64,000 nt of DNA from Agrobacterium tumefaciens (GCA_025559845.1 CP048469.1:1426001-1490000), one strand, 5' to 3'; counted from the stretch's first letter, positions 1-13,146 are shown. The notes: generated by a model not told the origin, from the letters alone. Made by a program: numbers and translations.

Positions 1-158
1 AACGCGAGGCGCGCTCGATCATCTACACCGCCAATTACGATGCGCTGAGCGGTCTGGTGCGCTTCCTGCTGGAAGACTGCTGCGCCGGACACCCGGACAT
101 CTGCAAGCCCATGTCCTGCAAATCAGAAATGAACGCGGACGGAAAACCAATTGTCTGA
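1..158 (+). CDS. ArsR-family transcriptional regulator, 3' end only
   Basis: The reading frame is open from the window edge (frame of base 3) and ends at TGA 156-158, giving the last 51 residues. The sequence YTANYDALSGLVRFLLEDCC followed by a Cys-containing tail (HPDICKP, MSCKSE) matches the C-terminus of ArsR/SmtB metalloregulators, which carry a dimerisation helix and a cysteine-bearing tail. Such proteins repress metal or metalloid resistance genes until arsenite or a metal ion binds. Its stop overlaps the start of the downstream MFS transporter by 8 bases, so the two are probably one transcript. The N-terminal winged helix lies outside the window, so the metal specificity cannot be judged. 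Confidence 0.75.
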   Translation, partial: REARSIIYTANYDALSGLVRFLLEDCCAGHPDICKPMSCKSEMNADGKPIV

Positions 159-1329
159 TCGTGTGCCTGTTGCCGCCGTCCTGCTGCTGGGCGTTACCCA
201 GAACATCGGTTACGGCACGCTCTATTACAGTTTCAGCATTCTCGCGCCCGATATGGCCGGGCATTTCGGGCTTTCGCAGCAATGGGTGTTTGCCGCGCTG
301 TCCGTGGCGCTCATGGTTGGTGGGTTGACGGCGCCGTGGCTTGGCACGCTGTTTGACCGGCTGGGCGCGGCAAAGGTCATGACGGCAGGCTCGGCGGTGG
401 CGGCGGCAGCACTGGTTGCCTGTGCCTACGCACCGGAAAAGGCATCCTACGCCGCCGCGCTGATCGTGATGGAGGTGGCGGCCAACCTCGTTCAGTATGG
501 CGCGGCCTTTGCGCTTCTGGTGCAGCTTCAGCCGCAGGTCGCCGCACGCAGCATCACCTATCTGACGCTGATTGCCGGTTTTGCCTCCACCATCTTCTGG
601 CCGATCACCACGGCACTGCACGCCCATCTGTCGTGGCAGCAGGTCTATCTGGTGTTTGCCGCCCTGAACCTCTTGATCTGCCTGCCGTTTCACGCCTGGC
701 TTGCCGCGACCGTGGTAAAGTCGCGCAATGCCCCTGCCCGCGAGGTTCAGCTTGTCGAAGGCGTCCTGCCTGGAGAGCATCGAAAGCTTGGATTTGTGCT
801 GATGGTGGCGGGCTTCTCCCTGACCTCGCTGGTCAGCGCCGCCGTGCTGGTGCACATGGTGCCGCTGCTGTCCGGCCTCGGGCTTGGCGCAACCGCCGCC
901 ATGATCGCCACCCTGTTCGGCCCCTCACAGGTGGCGAGCCGGTTGATCAACATGGTGTTTGGCAAGGGCATCGATGCGGCGCATCTGGCCATCATCGCCG
1001 CCGCGCTGATGCCGGCAGGCGTGATGACGCTGGCCGTTTCAGCACCCTCCATCGCGGGCGCCATGGTCTTCGCCGTGGTCTTCGGCATGGGCAACGGCCT
1101 GTTGAGCATCGTGATCGGCGCCTTGCCGCTCCACCTCTTCGGCAGCCAGGGTTATGGCAGGCTGCAGGGAAAGATGATGGCGGCGCGTCTGATCGTCTCC
1201 GCACTCGCCCCCTTCGCGCTGGCACTTGCCATGTCCGCCATTGGCATTGGCGCTTCGCTTGCGGTCACGGCAACCCTTGGCGCATCGGCGATCGCCCTCT
1301 TCGTCGGCTTGGCAAGACTGGCGCGTTAG
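151..1329 (+). CDS. MFS transporter, probably metalloid efflux
   Basis: A 392-residue, twelve-helix major facilitator protein starting at TTG 151, inside the end of the ArsR gene. GGA lies about 8 bases upstream of this start and no better ATG follows. The helix 2-3 loop has the family pattern (GTLFDRLGAAKV). Rhizobiaceae arsenic loci are known to carry an MFS arsenite/antimonite/methylarsenite exporter (ArsK) next to arsR. The overlap with an ArsR gene makes that role plausible here, but it is an inference from context, and another toxic substrate is possible. The stop overlaps the stop of the convergent DUF4405 gene by 4 bases. Confidence 0.8.
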   Translation: MSDRVPVAAVLLLGVTQNIGYGTLYYSFSILAPDMAGHFGLSQQWVFAALSVALMVGGLTAPWLGTLFDRLGAAKVMTAGSAVAAAALVACAYAPEKASYAAALIVMEVAANLVQYGAAFALLVQLQPQVAARSITYLTLIAGFASTIFWPITTALHAHLSWQQVYLVFAALNLLICLPFHAWLAATVVKSRNAPAREVQLVEGVLPGEHRKLGFVLMVAGFSLTSLVSAAVLVHMVPLLSGLGLGATAAMIATLFGPSQVASRLINMVFGKGIDAAHLAIIAAALMPAGVMTLAVSAPSIAGAMVFAVVFGMGNGLLSIVIGALPLHLFGSQGYGRLQGKMMAARLIVSALAPFALALAMSAIGIGASLAVTATLGASAIALFVGLARLAR

Positions 1330-2003
1330 ACACCTGATCTGCCGCGTCTGACAAGCAGCAGGACGTAATGGGTCACGGCGGCAAACAGCCCGACGATCGA
1401 CGCGTAGTTGACGAAGAACTGCAGCGTTGAGGCGTTGAAATCCCACATATCCAGCGCGTAGGTCAGCATCAGCTTCGAGCCGAAACCAATCTCGACCGTG
1501 CTTCTGACACCATGCGCTGCAACGGCCGCTGTCACCACCCGCAGACCCGCCGTGCGCCAGCGGCTTTTGCCGTCGAGACGCAACAGCGCGGCGCAGGCAG
1601 TCATCACCACCTGCCAGCGGGTGCCGAGATGGATGGCAACGACAAGCAGCACCCAATAGGCCGCAAACATGTGCAGCTCCCGCACAGCAAAGGCGCCGTC
1701 GAGCGCCATGAACGGCAGGAGGTCGCGCGAGATCAGCAGGCTCGTCACCAGCATGATCGTCATGCCCAGGGCGAGACAGGCGATGGTCGCCAGATTGACG
1801 ATGCGCACGGCATCAAGCCTGCGCTTCGCCACGCCGCCATACCAGCGCCGATTGAAGACATTGTGCCCGATGACCAGCGCGAACAGGGCCGTGCCGAAGA
1901 TCTCATGCGCAAGATTATCGAGCCACCAGTAGGCCAGACAGGCGACAATCAGCGCGATGGCAACGACATCGAGCAGCAGGCGCAGACGAAAGACGGCATT
2001 CAT
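1326..2003 (-). CDS. DUF4405-type cytochrome b-like membrane protein
   Basis: A 225-residue integral membrane protein with about six hydrophobic segments and histidines placed within them (LAHEIFGTALFALVIGHN, ELHMFAAYW, VAIHLGTRW). This is the layout of DUF4405 proteins, which resemble the haem-binding four-helix core of cytochrome b561 and ferric reductases. It probably carries electrons across the inner membrane. Its ATG overlaps the TGA of the upstream cytochrome P460-like gene by 4 bases (2000-2003), which indicates translational coupling and a shared function. It is the last gene of the minus-strand operon that begins near 5704. Haem binding is inferred from the histidines, not proven. 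Confidence 0.75.
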   Translation of the reverse strand: MNAVFRLRLLLDVVAIALIVACLAYWWLDNLAHEIFGTALFALVIGHNVFNRRWYGGVAKRRLDAVRIVNLATIACLALGMTIMLVTSLLISRDLLPFMALDGAFAVRELHMFAAYWVLLVVAIHLGTRWQVVMTACAALLRLDGKSRWRTAGLRVVTAAVAAHGVRSTVEIGFGSKLMLTYALDMWDFNASTLQFFVNYASIVGLFAAVTHYVLLLVRRGRSGV

Positions 2004-2473
2004 TCGAATTCGAACCGGCGCATGTCATTGAAGGTATAGAGGAAGTCCCGGTCTGCCCGCGATGTGTGGCAGCGCTGACAGCGCGCCGTGTTCTCTTCCA
2101 TGTTGATCGAGCCATCGGGCTTGAACCACTGAAACTGCCAGTCGGCGGTGCGGCGGTTTTCATCATAGTCCTGCCCCCAGCCCTCGCCTTTTTCCATGAT
2201 GAAATAACGGAAGACCTCGCCACCGCGATAATCGACCAGCGCCACATGCGTACCGTTGGGGATCGGCTCGCCCCGCTTGACCGCCTCGATCGCTTCCCGC
2301 GTCGTCATGATATGCTCCGTCACCTCACCCCGCGTCACCGTGGTGTAATGGACGAGCTTGCTGATATCCGGCATGGTCGCCCGCGTCGGCTCTGCCTGAA
2401 CCTGCATGCCGACGAGAACGACGGCGCCGGTGACGAAAGCGGCAGCACCCGCCATCCTGAAAACCTTATTCAT
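2000..2473 (-). CDS. Cytochrome P460 family protein
   Basis: A 157-residue exported protein. It has an N-terminal signal peptide (hydrophobic [18 protein letters not shown], cleavage near residue 27) and a single CxxCH haem c motif (CQRCH) at about residues 135-139. The preceding region, with [13 protein letters not shown] and [10 protein letters not shown], fits the cytochrome P460 fold, a periplasmic c-type haem family known from hydroxylamine and NO chemistry. The start overlaps the end of the cupin gene by 8 bases, and the stop overlaps the start of the DUF4405 gene. The pairing suggests a periplasmic haem protein exchanging electrons with a membrane b-type cytochrome. The substrate is unknown. 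Confidence 0.8.
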   Translation of the reverse strand: MNKVFRMAGAAAFVTGAVVLVGMQVQAEPTRATMPDISKLVHYTTVTRGEVTEHIMTTREAIEAVKRGEPIPNGTHVALVDYRGGEVFRYFIMEKGEGWGQDYDENRRTADWQFQWFKPDGSINMEENTARCQRCHTSRADRDFLYTFNDMRRFEFE

Positions 2474-2957
2474 CGGCGCCCCCGTTTTTCAGGCCATATT
2501 GTGCGTCGGTCACGTGTTTCATCCACTCCACCGTCTTGCCATCAAGGGCTTCCGCAACGGCGATATGCGCCATGCCGCTTTCGGGCGACGCCCCGTGCCA
2601 ATGTTTGACGCCGGGCGGTATCCACACCACGTCTCCGGGAACGATCTCCTCAATCTCGCCATCCCAGTGCTGCACGCGCCCCACGCCCTCCGTCACGATC
2701 AGGGTCTGACCGAGCGGATGGGTGTGCCATGCGGTTCGGGCAGCCGGCTCGAAGGTAACGAGGCCACCACCAACCCGGGCGGGCGATGGCGTCTGAAACC
2801 GCGACTGCACTGTCACGGAGCCAGTGAAGTTTTCCGCAGAGCCTGCGGTCGCAGTCGCAACACTCGAACGCGTAACCTTCACGGCGCGGTCGGGTTCAGC
2901 AAAAGCTGCGGTGGCGCTCAGGGCTGCAGCGACAGTAACCAGCGATGTCGTGTTCAT
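2466..2957 (-). CDS. Exported cupin-domain protein
   Basis: A 163-residue protein with a Sec signal peptide ([18 protein letters not shown]) followed by one cupin barrel. The first cupin metal motif is visible as [14 protein letters not shown] and the second as [16 protein letters not shown], so the His/Glu-type metal ligands are present. It is close in form to the small cupins annotated as (R)-mandelonitrile lyase-like, often found beside CMD-family proteins. The start is supported by GAGG 8 bases upstream. It lies 3 bases after the CMD gene and overlaps the P460 gene. Export to the periplasm is unusual for this type of cupin and agrees with the exported character of the rest of the operon. 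Confidence 0.85.
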   Translation of the reverse strand: MNTTSLVTVAAALSATAAFAEPDRAVKVTRSSVATATAGSAENFTGSVTVQSRFQTPSPARVGGGLVTFEPAARTAWHTHPLGQTLIVTEGVGRVQHWDGEIEEIVPGDVVWIPPGVKHWHGASPESGMAHIAVAEALDGKTVEWMKHVTDAQYGLKNGGADE

Positions 2958-2960
2958 GGA

Positions 2961-3371
2961 TCAGTCCTCCGCAAACACGTCTTTGGCGATCGCGACAGCC
3001 GAGACACCACTCGGCCAGCCGGAATAGAAGGCCATATGCGTGATGGTCTCGACGATCTCCTCCTCCGTCAGACCATTCTGTCGGCCAAGACGGATATGTG
3101 AGCGCAACTGATCGGGACGATTGAGCGCAATCAGCGCCGTGATCGTCACAAGGCTGCGGTCGCGTTTGGAGAGTTCGGGGCGTTCCCAGATATCGGCGTA
3201 GAGGACACCATCGGTCAGTTCGGCGAGCTTTGGCGCGGTCTCGCCCATCAGTTGCTGGGCACGGCTCTGCTGTGGCGAAGGTGTCGTGGTCTGGGCTTGG
3301 GTCATCGTAACGGAAACGAGAATGAGAGTGACGCTGGTGGCGAAAAACAGGCTTCTGGTCAGTCGCTTCAA
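2961..3371 (-). CDS. Exported carboxymuconolactone decarboxylase-family protein
   Basis: A 136-residue CMD/AhpD-like helical protein. The region SKRDRSLVTITALIALNRPD and then HIRLGRQNGLTEEEIVETI is the typical CMD signature. The TTG at 3371 is chosen because AAGGAG lies 6 bases upstream and it gives a clean signal peptide starting MKRLTRSLFF. An ATG at 3392 would place that Shine-Dalgarno sequence inside the coding region. No CxxC is present, so it is of the decarboxylase/unknown type rather than an AhpD peroxidase. It sits directly upstream of the exported cupin, a common CMD-cupin pairing. The substrate is not known. Confidence 0.8.
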   Translation of the reverse strand: MKRLTRSLFFATSVTLILVSVTMTQAQTTTPSPQQSRAQQLMGETAPKLAELTDGVLYADIWERPELSKRDRSLVTITALIALNRPDQLRSHIRLGRQNGLTEEEIVETITHMAFYSGWPSGVSAVAIAKDVFAED

Positions 3372-3466
3372 AGGGAACTCCTTGCATGGCACAGGGGATG
3401 GCCGGGGCGATGCGGCATGGCAACGCCCTGATCTTTTTTCGAGGGGAATGAAAAAACGGGACGGTT

Positions 3467-4567
3467 TCAGACGAGCGTTCGGCCGAAGAACGGGGTCAGC
3501 TTGTCGAGCGCCGCATCGACATATTCCGGCACCCAGTAGGTTTCGATGTGTCTGGCGCCGGCAATCCTGAAGAGTTCCTTGTCCTTCGTGCCGGTGGCCC
3601 GGGGGAACGCGTCTTCCGTCATGTAAAGCGTATCGGCTTCGCTGCCGGCGATCATCAGCAAGGGGACGTCGATCAGCTCGATTTCGTCGGTCGCATCCCA
3701 GCGCATCAGATCCATCAGGCTGCTCATGGTGTAACGGAAGGTCGAGCCCGGATGCGCATGGGTGCGCCAGTAATAGTGATAACCCTGACGATAGAGATCG
3801 AAGGGCAAGGCTTCGATCTGCGCATCGGTCAGGTTGGCATCACCGGCATAAAGCACCTCTCCACCGGCCGCTTCCTGAGCGCGGGCGGCGGACGCCTGCT
3901 GCAGCCGCGTCTGTATCGTTTCGAGCTGCGAGTCCTGAAAACCGTTGCGGCGAACGCGGCCGGAATTGAACATGCTGAGCGTGGCAACCGCCCTGAAACG
4001 CTTGTCGGTCTTGGCCGCCGCCAGCGAATATCCGCCGCCGCCGCAGATGCCGAGCAGCCCCAGCCGCGCCGTATCGACACCGGGAAAACGGCTGATGAAA
4101 TCGGCCATGCCGTGAATGTCCTCGATGCGATGCTGCGGTTTGTCGACGCTGCGCGGCGCCCCGCCGCTTCCGCCCTGATAGGCTGCGTCGGCCGTGATGG
4201 TGATGAAACCGCGCTCCGCCAGACGCTGGGCGTAAAGCCCGGTGGTCTGTTCCTTCACGCCGCCATTCGGGTGAGCCAGCACGATGGCGGGGTATTTTTG
4301 CGCGGGGTCGTAATTGGCAGGGGTATAGACATTGGCAACGATGTCGAGACCAGCAAGCCTGTATGTCACCGGGTGGATATTCACCTTGCCCGGTTCGTTT
4401 TTGGTGATCGCACCGTCATAGACCAGCGTGAACGGGTTCTGTTTGTAATCGGCTGCGACAGCCTCGGTCGTGCTCATGGTTGATACTCCGAAAATTGCGC
4501 CGGAAACGAAAAACGCCGTGGCGCCGAGAAACCTGCGTCTCGCGCCGTTGATGATGTCATTGCTCAT
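3467..4567 (-). CDS. Tat-exported alpha/beta hydrolase, dienelactone hydrolase-like
   Basis: A 366-residue protein with a twin-arginine signal (RRRFLGATAFF, residues 10-20). An alpha/beta hydrolase domain then begins near residue 60. The nucleophile elbow reads LGICGGGGYS, so the nucleophile is cysteine in a GxCxGG context, as in dienelactone hydrolases. The acid and His are probably in the regions GSEAD and GARHIETY. AGGAG lies 8 bases upstream of the ATG. It is followed by the CMD gene after about 95 bases and preceded by a second hydrolase after 51 bases. It probably opens or cleaves an ester, lactone or polyketide-like substrate in the periplasm; the specificity is not predictable. Confidence 0.8.
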   Translation of the reverse strand: MSNDIINGARRRFLGATAFFVSGAIFGVSTMSTTEAVAADYKQNPFTLVYDGAITKNEPGKVNIHPVTYRLAGLDIVANVYTPANYDPAQKYPAIVLAHPNGGVKEQTTGLYAQRLAERGFITITADAAYQGGSGGAPRSVDKPQHRIEDIHGMADFISRFPGVDTARLGLLGICGGGGYSLAAAKTDKRFRAVATLSMFNSGRVRRNGFQDSQLETIQTRLQQASAARAQEAAGGEVLYAGDANLTDAQIEALPFDLYRQGYHYYWRTHAHPGSTFRYTMSSLMDLMRWDATDEIELIDVPLLMIAGSEADTLYMTEDAFPRATGTKDKELFRIAGARHIETYWVPEYVDAALDKLTPFFGRTLV

Positions 4568-4618
4568 GCAGAGGCTCCTTGTCAGATCGGGCCGGGTTTT
4601 TGCCCATGCGCCGCTTGC

Positions 4619-5704
4619 TCAATCGAGCGCCTTGTCGGTGAGGAATTGCGAGATCTGGTCGGCGATCTCGACGTTGTTCAGGTCCGACATCAGAAAATGC
4701 GTGCCGCCCTTGGTGCCCTTTTCCGGCAGGTGCACCAGCGTGGCGTCGCCACCGTGTCTGTTGACGGCATCGACCCAGAGCTTCGCCATCGCCAGCCGCA
4801 CACGCCAGTTGTCCTGGCCGCGCTCTGCGGTCGGTTCGGTCGGGAAATTGTCGCCGTAATAGATGACGATCGGCAGACGGGTCAGCTTTTCGAAATCGGC
4901 AGCAGGGACCGCCTCGCCCTTCAGCGTGCCAGCCGCACTCGGCATGTCGGCAGGCACCTCACCTTCTGGAAAGATGAAACCGCTGCCCGGCTCCAGCGCC
5001 ACGATGGCCTTGACGTTCGGGTTCCTGATCGCCGTCAGCCAGCCGGGGCCACCGGCCTGCGAATGGGTGAACAGAATGGCGGGACCGGTCCGGTCGAACA
5101 GAGCCGACATGGCATCCGAAATCACCTTCGCATCAAAAGGACCGGTATTGGGTGTGACCGAGCGGAAAAACTGGTCGAGTGCGGCCGGGTCACGCGAGAA
5201 CTGCACGTTCCCGAAATAATCGGGCCATTTGCCAATGCGGAACTGGTCGAAAAACAACTGGTCGTAAGGCGTCGGCTCGATGGTCGTCGCCACCGTGCTG
5301 TTGCCCGCCCGGCCCCGGCGCGGCTGATCGACGAGATAGGTGGAATAACCGCGACGCAGGAAGATGTTCTGAAAACCCTCACGTCCATCCGGCGTGGTTT
5401 CCCAGCTGCGCGCCGACTGAAAGGCACCATGCAGCATGACGATGGGCAGCGGCCTCGGGTTCTCCGGTACCTGATAGAAAACATAGGCGTGGTCGCCGTG
5501 GAGCGACTGTCCCTCGGCACTAGGCGCATTGTTGTTGTAGGTGCCCGGCGTCTTTGCCACCGTGCCGCCCACGGCAAAACTGCCCTGCTGCTGAATGACG
5601 ATGGGGCCGGGTTTGGCCGCCTCCGCCCATGCCGATGGCGATGCCATCAGGCCACCGGAGAGCACCAGTACCGACGCCAGCGATTTGAAATTCTGTCTCA
5701 TCAT
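4619..5704 (-). CDS. Exported alpha/beta hydrolase
   Basis: A 361-residue secreted hydrolase. The ATG at 5704 (or 5701) is preferred over a longer form because GAGA precedes it and it yields a signal peptide (FKSLASVLVLSGGLMASPSAWA). The oxyanion region is VMLHGAFQSARSW, the nucleophile region is LFTHSQAGGPG (Ser within HSQAG), and the C-terminal His is probably in GGTHFLMSD. The protein resembles large periplasmic esterases annotated only as alpha/beta fold hydrolase. It is the first gene of the minus-strand operon running to 1326, and its promoter should lie in the gap 5705-6014. Confidence 0.8.
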   Translation of the reverse strand: MMRQNFKSLASVLVLSGGLMASPSAWAEAAKPGPIVIQQQGSFAVGGTVAKTPGTYNNNAPSAEGQSLHGDHAYVFYQVPENPRPLPIVMLHGAFQSARSWETTPDGREGFQNIFLRRGYSTYLVDQPRRGRAGNSTVATTIEPTPYDQLFFDQFRIGKWPDYFGNVQFSRDPAALDQFFRSVTPNTGPFDAKVISDAMSALFDRTGPAILFTHSQAGGPGWLTAIRNPNVKAIVALEPGSGFIFPEGEVPADMPSAAGTLKGEAVPAADFEKLTRLPIVIYYGDNFPTEPTAERGQDNWRVRLAMAKLWVDAVNRHGGDATLVHLPEKGTKGGTHFLMSDLNNVEIADQISQFLTDKALD

Positions 5705-6014
5705 ACCCGTCTCAAGAATTGCGATGAGAAACGATATCGCGGTCGCTTTGACGGGATTAGCGGCTGGAAACCGGATGAGGTTATTAGCCCCACTTATCAA
5801 TCACAGAGTGTTGATTACTATTTCGACCTCACCCGAAAAAATACCGCTGCGCCAAAGCGGCTGAAAACCGTTCAAACGGCTGATCGCATTCGGATTTTTA
5901 CGAAATCTCGCAAAAAACGTCGCCACAAGATTGTCCAGATTCCCACGTTTGCGCGTTGATACCGGGAGTAGCCGTCTGCTTCGCTCCGCGGCTTACATCA
6001 ACTGTCGTGGAGAT
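5705..6014. other. Intergenic region between divergent genes
   Basis: These 310 bases separate the exported-enzyme operon (minus) from the cyclase gene (plus) and must hold both promoters. The stretch 5760-5910 is AT-richer than its surroundings. Small inverted repeats are visible, for example CCGTT-caa-ACGG near 5870. No open frame with a ribosome binding site was found. The cyclase frame stays open upstream of 6015 to a TTG at 5931, but that extension looks non-coding. Confidence 0.5.
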
Positions 6015-7328
6015 ATGCCGTTGGAGATAAAAACGCCTGCGCTCGATCCCGCCCTCCGCGCCACGGCATTTGCCGAACGTCGCGGTTTTGAGCTTGCGGT
6101 CTACGGCCGCACCGTTGCGGCGGTGCTGATGGCCGGAACGGCGTTCTGGGGGTATCACTATCCCAACAATCTCTGGGTCGCCGGGCTGTTTCTGCTGCTG
6201 GCGGCGATCGGTCTGCTGCCGCTGGCGGCCGAAGAGACGCGTTACGAAGTCCCCTCACGCTATGCCTTCTTTGCCATGGATGCGCTGCTGATTTCGGCCG
6301 TCCTGTCCTTCGTGCCATTGAGCAGCGGCGAGATGGTGCCGCAGAACCTCGTCTTTCTGACCAGCCGCGATCATTTTTATTACATCGTCATCGTCGCCTC
6401 GGTGCTGACGCTCTCCCCACGCCTCGTCGTATGGACCGGTGTGTGGTGCATGGCGGGGCTCTCGGCATCGATCGGCTGGATCGTTTTCAGCCTGGGCGAC
6501 TTCCTGACTTACGAAAACCTGCCGCTCGCGCCGAAACGGGAGGTGTTTTATTCGGTGGTGCTGAGCCCGCATTTTCTCGGCATGGCCTCCAGACTGCAGG
6601 AGGTGCTGATTATCGGCGCGGTCACGGGCATTGCCGCCCTCGCCGTGCATCGCGCCCGGCACATGGTGCAGGCCAGAGCCGTGGCCGAAACCGGACGGCG
6701 GCGCATGCAGCGGATCTTCGGCAAATACGTGCCGCCGCATGTGGTACGCGAACTTGCCAGCAATGAAGGCTATCTCCGCCCGCAGATGCGCGAGGCAACG
6801 CTGCTGTTTGCCGATGTCGAAGGTTTTACCGCGCTATCGGAACAGCTTTTCCCCGAAGTGCTGATTGCGGTGCTGAACGAACTCTTTTCCGCCACCGCAG
6901 GCGTCATTGCCCGCAATGGCGGTCTTGTCGTCAGCTACATGGGCGATGCCTTCATCGCCTCCTTCAACGCGCCGCTGCCGGTCGACGACCATGCCGAACG
7001 CGCCATCGCCTCGGCCCGCGAAATCCTGCGGCTGACAGACCAGAAAAAATTTGGCGGCCACAGCCTGAAACTGCGCATCGGCATTGCCACCGGCCCGGTT
7101 GCCGCCGGGACGGTCGGCAGCGATGACCGGCTGTCCTACACGCTTTACGGCGATACCGTGAACCTGGCGCAGCGGCTGGAAGCGCTGAACAAGGATCATG
7201 ACACGCGCTGCCTGCTGAGCGGCGAAACGGCAAAGGCGGCGGGCCATGCCGTCGGGCTGACCTATCTCGGCGCGGCGAATGTGCGCAACCGGCAAAAGCC
7301 CGTCGATCTCTATGTGCTGAACGACTGA
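6015..7328 (+). CDS. Membrane class III adenylate/guanylate cyclase
   Basis: A 437-residue protein. The N-terminal half (about residues 30-205) has five or six membrane segments. A short linker with RIFGKYVPPHVV, common in this cyclase group, follows, and the class III catalytic domain begins near residue 250. Both metal-binding aspartates are visible (FADVEGFT and SYMGDAFIASF), as is the transition-state Asn/Arg motif (GDTVNLAQRLE). It should therefore be an active nucleotide cyclase making cAMP, or possibly cGMP. The ATG at 6015 is chosen; GGAG lies only 2 bases upstream, so the start is not certain and a TTG at 5931 is the alternative. Rhizobiaceae carry many such cyclases, and the signal sensed is unknown. 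Confidence 0.85.
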   Translation: MPLEIKTPALDPALRATAFAERRGFELAVYGRTVAAVLMAGTAFWGYHYPNNLWVAGLFLLLAAIGLLPLAAEETRYEVPSRYAFFAMDALLISAVLSFVPLSSGEMVPQNLVFLTSRDHFYYIVIVASVLTLSPRLVVWTGVWCMAGLSASIGWIVFSLGDFLTYENLPLAPKREVFYSVVLSPHFLGMASRLQEVLIIGAVTGIAALAVHRARHMVQARAVAETGRRRMQRIFGKYVPPHVVRELASNEGYLRPQMREATLLFADVEGFTALSEQLFPEVLIAVLNELFSATAGVIARNGGLVVSYMGDAFIASFNAPLPVDDHAERAIASAREILRLTDQKKFGGHSLKLRIGIATGPVAAGTVGSDDRLSYTLYGDTVNLAQRLEALNKDHDTRCLLSGETAKAAGHAVGLTYLGAANVRNRQKPVDLYVLND

Positions 7329-7332
7329 AACC

Positions 7333-8226
7333 CTATCCGCGGTAACGCAGCGCATCGACCACCAGCGCAAAGGCTGGCGAGGCATGGCGCCGGTTCGGAT
7401 AATAGAGGTGGTAGCCCGCAAACGGCGCACACCAGTCTTCCAGCACCCGGATCAGCTCGCCCTTCGCAATGTGCTCCTCCACCAGATCTTCCGGCATATA
7501 GGCCAGGCCGAAACCGCGTTTGACGGCATCGAGCCGCATGGCGATGTTGTTGAATACGAGCTGCCCCTCGACACGGACCTTCAGTTCGTGGCCGTCCTTC
7601 TCGAACTCCCAGGCAAGAATGTTGCCATAGGTCGGCATGCGGATCTGGATGCAATTGTGGCTGGTCAGATCTTCGGGAACCTCCGGCCAGAGGTTCTGCT
7701 GGAAATAGGAGGGCGAACCGACCACAGCCATGCGCATTTCCGGGCCGATCCTGACCGCGATCATGTCCTTGGCCAGTTGTTCGCCAAGCCGCACGCCCGC
7801 GTCATAGCGCTCCGCAACAATGTCCGTCAGGCCGTAATCGACGGTGATCTCGACGTTGATATCGGGATATTGCGGAATGAATTTTTCAAGCGCGGGCGCA
7901 AGCACCGAGATTGCCGCATGTTCGCCGGTCGTGATGCGAATGGTGCCGGCGGGTTTGTCGCGCATGTCACTCAGCGCAGACAGCTCCGCCTGTATCTCAT
8001 CGAAGCGCGGTCCTGCCGTCTGCAACAGCCGCTCGCCCGCCGCCGTCGGTGAAACGCGGCGCGTGGTTCGGGTGAGCAGGCGAAGTCCCAGCCGCTCCTC
8101 AAGACCGCGCACCGTCTGGCTGAGCGCCGATTGCGAGACACCGAGCTTGACGGCTGCGCGGGTAAAACTCTCCTCGCGCGCCACGGTGACGAAGGCGATC
8201 AGATCGTTGAAATTTTCCTGCGGCAT
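7333..8226 (-). CDS. LysR-family transcriptional regulator
   Basis: A 297-residue LysR-type regulator. The N-terminal winged helix is clear (FTRAAVKLGVSQSALSQTV, residues 21-39), followed by a linker helix and a periplasmic-binding-protein-like effector domain from about residue 90. It is transcribed divergently from the MFS transporter starting at 8361, and a LysR-type box (8255-8271) lies between them. It is therefore likely to control that transporter and the aldo/keto reductase genes that follow. Its stop lies 4 bases beyond the convergent cyclase stop. The effector is not predictable. Confidence 0.9.
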   Translation of the reverse strand: MPQENFNDLIAFVTVAREESFTRAAVKLGVSQSALSQTVRGLEERLGLRLLTRTTRRVSPTAAGERLLQTAGPRFDEIQAELSALSDMRDKPAGTIRITTGEHAAISVLAPALEKFIPQYPDINVEITVDYGLTDIVAERYDAGVRLGEQLAKDMIAVRIGPEMRMAVVGSPSYFQQNLWPEVPEDLTSHNCIQIRMPTYGNILAWEFEKDGHELKVRVEGQLVFNNIAMRLDAVKRGFGLAYMPEDLVEEHIAKGELIRVLEDWCAPFAGYHLYYPNRRHASPAFALVVDALRYRG

Positions 8227-8254
8227 TTATTAGGTGTCCTTATAGCCTCATGCT

Positions 8255-8271
8255 GATTACTGCCTCTAATC
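8255..8271. promoter_or_regulatory. Probable LysR-type operator
   Basis: GATTA, 7 bases, TAATC forms a perfect inverted repeat that contains the T-N11-A core of LysR boxes. It lies between the divergent LysR gene and MFS transporter. Binding is inferred from geometry and position. Confidence 0.5.
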
Positions 8272-8360
8272 GATAAGGTCGGCAAGCAATATCTTCAGAG
8301 CATCGAAACCGCAGCCTTGCCGTGGAGGACGGCCAAGCGCCCGCGCAGAACGGAATGACG

Positions 8361-12694
<4,334 letters not shown>

Positions 12695-12708
12695 GAAAGG
12701 ACATTGAT

Positions 12709-13098
12709 ATGACCAGCCAGACCAGAACCATGCTGATGGCATCGGCTCTCGTGCTGACACTTGCCGGAGCGGCCGATGCGCAGGGCGTGAACCGCAGCCG
12801 ATATGTTGATGGTGACTATGAAGCGACCGGCCAATATGGCGGCCAGCCGTCTTTCGTAACCGTGCGCGTCACCTTGCAAAACGACATCATCACCGCCGTC
12901 ACGGTGACACCGCATGCCTATGTCCCAAGGTCGCTGGAACTGCAGCGCGCCTTTGCGGCGGCAGTGCCAGATGTCGTGGTTGGCAGGCGCATCGATCAGG
13001 TCAAGGTCGGCAAGCTGGCGGGGTCCAGCGGCACGCCGAAGGGTTTCAACGCGGCTCTCAGGCAGATCAGGGATCAGGCGGCGCGCAAAGCCGGATGA
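12709..13098 (+). CDS. Exported FMN-binding domain protein
   Basis: A 129-residue protein with a Sec signal peptide (residues 1-25, ending GAADAQG) followed by one FMN_bind domain. The flavinylation motif near the C-terminus reads LAGSSGTPKGFNAAL. It corresponds to the family SGA(T/S)xT pattern in which ApbE attaches FMN to the Thr or Ser. AAAGGA lies 9 bases upstream of the ATG. The gene sits 14 bases after apbE, so enzyme and substrate are made together. It should be a small periplasmic one-electron flavoprotein. Its redox partners are not in the same transcript; the DUF4405/P460 pair at 1.3-2.5 kb is one candidate. Confidence 0.85.
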   Translation: MTSQTRTMLMASALVLTLAGAADAQGVNRSRYVDGDYEATGQYGGQPSFVTVRVTLQNDIITAVTVTPHAYVPRSLELQRAFAAAVPDVVVGRRIDQVKVGKLAGSSGTPKGFNAALRQIRDQAARKAG

Positions 13099-13103
13099 GG
13101 CAA

Positions 13104-13123
13104 CGGCCGGTCGAAACCGGCCG
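13104..13123. terminator. Hairpin between convergent genes
   Basis: CGGCCGGT, loop CGAA, ACCGGCCG is a perfect 8-bp stem with a tetraloop. It lies between the FMN-binding protein gene (plus) and the MFS gene (minus). There is no T-run, so it may act as a bidirectional pause or termination hairpin. Confidence 0.55.
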
Positions 13124-13146
13124 CCACACATGTTCGGGGAACGGTG

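Noticed and set aside
3434..3456. T-rich inverted repeat TTTTTTC/GAAAAAA as a terminator
   Set aside because: The stem is only A/T pairs and lies within a minus-strand operon between genes that appear co-transcribed.
4646..5959. A 437-codon plus-strand frame opposite the exported hydrolase
   Set aside because: It is a shadow of the minus-strand hydrolase, which has a signal peptide and nucleophile motif.
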